Shown one piece after another: positions 63,644 to 64,000 of a stretch of DNA of 64,000 bases; positions within the stretch are counted from its first letter, which is position 1, and each line of letters begins with the position of its first letter. The translations under genes were made by a program, and so were the position numbers. Source of the stretch: Clostridium_AT radicumherbarum (GTDB taxonomy: Bacteria > Bacillota > Clostridia > Clostridiales > Clostridiaceae); assembly GCF_045310525.1 (NCBI RefSeq), contig NZ_JBJHZY010000001.1, positions 744,001 through 808,000 of the forward strand. The letters run 5' to 3'. A model generated the notes under the pieces. It was not told where the DNA came from and did not search any database. It saw only the letters and a program-made list of their open reading frames with translations.

Positions 63644-63693
63644 ATTAAAGTCCTCCTTATTATATAAAAATAGTTGAATAACTTGTCCTGCTT

Positions 63694-63712
63694 CATATTA
63701 TGCTGTTAGCTT
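63694..63712 (-). promoter_or_regulatory. Sporulation-type promoter element shared with the His-rich gene
   Basis: On the minus strand AAGCTAACAGCATAATATG: CATAATATG fits a sigma-K/E/G -10 loosely, and the 14 bases AAGCTAACAGCATA equal those upstream of 45586. The -35 is unclear. Confidence 0.5.
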
Positions 63713-63969
63713 AAAATTGCTACTCCTAACTTTAGTTGGCAGATTAAATTTTATCAAAAGTAATTTTAGCAATATTTTCTTGGCTACTACCGGAATTGGT
63801 GTTCTTGCTTTCTTATTCTCAGTACTACCCCAATGTATCCAGAAAAAAGTTTGTCTTTAAGATGACCATGACGATTATCCATTAAAATCTTTTATAGTGG
63901 CATTCAATAAGTATTGATAAATTAGCCGGAGCTTTATTTTTAAAACTTAACATACGAGCAAAAGAAGAA
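63713..63969. other. Gene-free end of the window
   Basis: No frame with a start and ribosome site is convincing. A roughly 50-codon open stretch on the minus strand lacks a start codon and is not called. Confidence 0.5.
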
Positions 63970-64000
63970 AGCACTATCAAATTTAAAGCTTGATAGTGCT
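63970..64000. terminator. Third GCACTATCA-type hairpin, at the window end
   Basis: A perfect 11-bp AGCACTATCAA / TTGATAGTGCT stem with a 9-nt loop. It suggests another gene of the same cassette type just beyond the window. Confidence 0.7.

Noticed and set aside
63713..63880. About 50-codon open minus-strand stretch rich in Lys, Leu and Thr
   Set aside because: It has no start codon and no ribosome site, and runs straight into the promoter element of the Lsm-like gene.
1..64000. CRISPR array, tRNA, rRNA or insertion sequence
   Set aside because: I saw no regularly spaced repeats, no tRNA or rRNA signatures and no transposase frame; the repeats found are hairpins or single duplications.

Overview
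The window is a low-GC chromosomal segment of a spore-forming Firmicute, almost certainly Clostridium sensu stricto (Clostridiaceae). The evidence is the AT-rich coding, the strong AGGAGG ribosome sites, frequent TTG and GTG starts, many sporulation and germination genes (gerK-type operon, spoIIR, ypeB, spoIID, spoIIQ-like, spoIIID, yyaC, Spo0E-like) and clostridial gene order (tdk-DUF1385-prmC-prfA; tsaC-phosphatase-rpiB-upp; ywmB-murA-spoIID; comFC-raiA RNA-hpf-secA-prfB). I see no tRNA, rRNA, CRISPR array or intact transposase. This assignment rests on reading alone; no database search was possible.

Layout. 1-5.6 kb: 3' part of an archaeal-type aspartyl-tRNA synthetase, a cyanophycin pair (cphB-cphA) and ispE. 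5.7-12 kb: germinant receptor operon of the GerA family, then spoIIR and ypeB. 12-21.5 kb: ddl, a sigma-54 activator without a sensor domain, pyrG, rho, rpmE (reverse), tdk, DUF1385 and prmC. 21.5-31.1 kb: prfA, ZIP transporter, tsaC, phosphatase, rpiB, upp, dCMP deaminase, envelope precursor genes (tagO/wecA type and wecB/mnaA) and a thiolase under a strong promoter. 31.2-37.8 kb: ywmB-murA-spoIID, a structured RNA-like intergenic element, a SpoIIQ-like LytM protein lacking a zinc ligand, spoIIID, mbl/mreB and yyaC (reverse). 38-44.2 kb: SAM-I riboswitch and metK, recD2, a decayed ComFA, comFC and a raiA-type noncoding RNA. 44.2-46.2 kb: a gene-poor accessory island flanked by a 40-bp duplication of the raiA RNA 3' end. 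46.2-58 kb: hpf, secA, prfB with programmed frameshift, an M28 peptidase, tex, the tsaE-tsaB-rimI operon, a ZnuA-like lipoprotein without its histidines and a CBS-ACT protein. 58-64 kb: endolysin-holin pair, two mini-genes including a Spo0E-like one, a radical SAM gene with a palindromic operator, a PadR/HAAS-DUF4097 pair, and a small Lsm-like, Cys/Arg-rich gene.

How it fits together. Most of the window is core housekeeping (translation termination, nucleotide synthesis, wall precursors, t6A modification, secretion) interleaved with sporulation functions. The main non-routine signals are in the two accessory zones. In 44.2-46.2 kb a His/Met-rich protein with a sigma-K-like promoter sits between two copies of the raiA RNA tail. 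A promoter and terminator very like its own recur around the Lsm-like gene at 63.2-63.7 kb, and a third terminator of this family ends the window. A decayed copy of the Lsm-like gene's tail lies inside the first island. This points to a dispersed family of small, probably late-sporulation gene cassettes. The other strong candidate is the structured stretch between spoIID and the SpoIIQ-like gene.
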